Positions 4,338 to 5,720 of a DNA stretch of 5,720 nt are shown one piece after another (position 1 is the first letter of the stretch; each line of letters begins with the position of its first letter). A model generated the notes under the pieces. It was not told where the DNA came from. It searched no databases and saw only the letters and a list, made by a program, of their open reading frames with translations. Source of the stretch: Chloroflexota bacterium (GTDB lineage Bacteria > Chloroflexota > Anaerolineae > Anaerolineales > Anaerolineaceae); assembly GCA_012800995.1 (NCBI GenBank), contig JAAZIH010000007.1:1-5720 (forward strand), read 5' to 3'. The position numbers were made by a program, and so were the translations under genes.

Positions 4338-5720
4338 ATGCTAAAGCTCACTGTTAATGGAAAAGCCTACGAGCTTGAAGAAATCCCAGGCGAAAAACTA
4401 AGCACACTCTTGCGTGAGCGGCTTGGGTTAACCGGAACCAAGATTGGCTGTGGTGAAGGCGTCTGTGGCATTTGTACCGTCATCCTGAACGGCAGAGCCA
4501 CCCGCGCTTGTGTCACACCCGCTGCTAAAGCGAATAACGGCACAGTCCTCACAGTTGAGGGTCTGCGTGAGCTTCGTCCTGAACACCTGCACGCGCATCG
4601 TGAGGATTTGCGCGCCCTGCACCCCCTGCAACACGCCTTTGTTGTCCACGGGGCAATCCAGTGTGGCTTTTGCACGCCTGGACAGCTCATGCAGGCTTTT
4701 GCTTTACTCCAGGCAAATCCAAATCCAAGCCGCGAAGAAATCCAAAACGCGATGAAACCCGTCTTATGCCGTTGTGGCTCTTATGAAAGCATTATCAGCG
4801 CTGTTCAAGCGGCTGCTTTAGCGCTTCGTGAAAATGTTTCTCTGCCAGATCGGGACGTTTCTTTGGGTGAGCAAGACCTGATTCATGTTGGCAAACCCTA
4901 CTATCGCCCGGACGCGATTGCCAAAGCAATGGGCAGCGCGAAATTCACAGACGATTTGAGCTTTGAAGGCATGCTCTTTGCCCGGGTTTTGCGGGCAAAG
5001 ATGCCATCCGGCGTTCTGAAAAGCATTGATTTTGAGGAAGCCAGTAAAATACCTGGTGTCAAAGCCGTTTTGACAGCAAAAGACCTCAAATATGCCAAAA
5101 AACATGGTATTTATTTAGCAGACTGGCCTATACTGGTTGGTATAGGTGAGCATGTTCGTTATATGGGCGATGCTATCGCGCTCGTCGCCGCGGAAACACA
5201 AGCGATTGCCGATGAAGCGGTTGACAAAATTCATTTCGAGCTCGAGCCCTTAGCGGTTGTTGCTAATCCAGGTCGGGCATTAGAAACCGACGCGCCACTG
5301 GTGCACGAAAGCGGAAACCTGCTCAAGCATATCCACACAAGCAAGGGCGATGTTGAAAAAGCTTTTGAATCAGCCAAAACAGTGCTAACCGCAACATTTA
5401 GCACACCTTTTATGGAGCATCTCTTTATGGAACCGGAATGTTCCATCGCTGTGCCCCGACCCGATGGCGGTTTAGACCTTTATAACGGTTCGCAAATACC
5501 CTTTGAAGACAGGCGTCAGGTTGCTGAAGCGATTGGACTTCCTGAAGATAAAGTGCGCGTCAGAGGACAACGAACAGGGGGCGCGTTTGGCGGAAAAGAA
5601 GACATCGCCGGGCAGATTCACGCCGCCTTGCTGGCAATGGCAACAAATCGCCCTGTGAAACTGCTCTTTACGCGCCGCGAAAGTATGCTCGTTCATCCAA
5701 AACGCCATGCCACGCAAATA
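4338..5720 (+). CDS. Molybdenum hydroxylase, fused [2Fe-2S] and Mo-binding domains (xanthine dehydrogenase/aldehyde oxidoreductase family), partial
   Basis: The frame is open from the ATG at 4338 to the window end: 461 codons and no stop. Residues 1-75 form a plant-type [2Fe-2S] ferredoxin domain with Cys38, Cys43, Cys46 and Cys58. Residues 80-165 form the second [2Fe-2S] domain with Cys109, Cys112, Cys144 and Cys146 (QCGFCTPG and LCRCGSY). After a short linker comes the hammerhead domain (about 188-300, beginning PYYRPDAIAKAMG), then the molybdopterin-binding region with NGSQ (Gln386) and GGAFGGKE (414-421). There is no FAD domain between the Fe-S and Mo parts. That order matches Desulfovibrio aldehyde oxidoreductase, E. 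coli XdhD and the fused selenium-dependent xanthine dehydrogenases, usually about 850-960 residues, so roughly half is seen. The VHPKRH segment (452-457) seems to me closest to the last group, from memory. The active-site glutamate lies outside the window. The enzyme would hydroxylate a purine, another N-heterocycle or an aldehyde. The start matches the normal N-terminus (MLKLTVNGK). It lies 69 bases after alr. Confidence 0.85.
   Translation, partial: MLKLTVNGKAYELEEIPGEKLSTLLRERLGLTGTKIGCGEGVCGICTVILNGRATRACVTPAAKANNGTVLTVEGLRELRPEHLHAHREDLRALHPLQHAFVVHGAIQCGFCTPGQLMQAFALLQANPNPSREEIQNAMKPVLCRCGSYESIISAVQAAALALRENVSLPDRDVSLGEQDLIHVGKPYYRPDAIAKAMGSAKFTDDLSFEGMLFARVLRAKMPSGVLKSIDFEEASKIPGVKAVLTAKDLKYAKKHGIYLADWPILVGIGEHVRYMGDAIALVAAETQAIADEAVDKIHFELEPLAVVANPGRALETDAPLVHESGNLLKHIHTSKGDVEKAFESAKTVLTATFSTPFMEHLFMEPECSIAVPRPDGGLDLYNGSQIPFEDRRQVAEAIGLPEDKVRVRGQRTGGAFGGKEDIAGQIHAALLAMATNRPVKLLFTRRESMLVHPKRHATQI

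Noticed and set aside
4367..5717. Several - strand and out-of-frame ORFs of 65-107 codons across the last 1.4 kb
   Set aside because: They are shadows of the molybdenum hydroxylase frame, which is open to the window edge with all eight cluster cysteines in place.
1..5720. A single novel multi-gene system spanning the window
   Set aside because: The genes belong to known families with unrelated roles and have separate promoter candidates and a terminator between them; nothing directly shows joint function.
1..5720. tRNA, rRNA, riboswitch, CRISPR array, insertion sequence or attachment site
   Set aside because: The gaps are short (22-158 bases), and I saw no tRNA-like cloverleaf, regular spaced repeats, transposase fragments or conserved riboswitch core in them.

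Overview
The window carries four recognisable protein genes plus the last codons of a fifth, all on the + strand. I see no convincing gene on the - strand and no RNA gene, CRISPR array, insertion sequence or phage feature. Base composition looks balanced (about half G+C by eye) and is even across the window. The gene set (tryptophanase, and a molybdenum hydroxylase with iron-sulfur and Mo parts fused and no FAD domain between them) fits an anaerobic fermentative bacterium. The protein style and the recurring GGTATAAT-like promoter elements remind me of Chloroflexota (Anaerolineae), but that is an impression from memory, not a search result.

Layout. Positions 1-75 encode the C-terminal end of what looks like a BaiN/HI0933-type FAD oxidoreductase. 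After 22 bases comes tnaA (98-1477), a PLP-dependent tryptophan indole-lyase whose specificity residues match tryptophanase rather than tyrosine phenol-lyase. A hairpin plus T-run (1523-1550) probably ends this unit. Then comes ugd (1627-2982), a UDP-glucose 6-dehydrogenase with an unusual catalytic-cysteine motif. A 158-base gap holds two inverted repeats and an extended -10 promoter, followed by a palindrome near the predicted transcription start. Next is alr (3141-4268), alanine racemase, whose reading frame can be extended upstream but whose real start is very probably 3141. After a 69-base gap, a large molybdenum hydroxylase gene starts at 4338 and runs off the window end after 461 codons.

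How they fit together. The genes do not form one obvious pathway. tnaA breaks tryptophan down to indole, pyruvate and ammonia. ugd supplies UDP-glucuronate for surface polysaccharides. alr supplies D-alanine for peptidoglycan. The last gene probably hydroxylates a purine or another N-heterocycle or aldehyde. ugd, alr and the hydroxylase each have a candidate -10 element just upstream, so they may be separate transcription units that happen to be neighbours. I found no clear sign of a previously undescribed system; the most useful leads are the hydroxylase's subfamily and possible leaderless start, the Ugd active-site variant, and the inverted repeats around the promoters.
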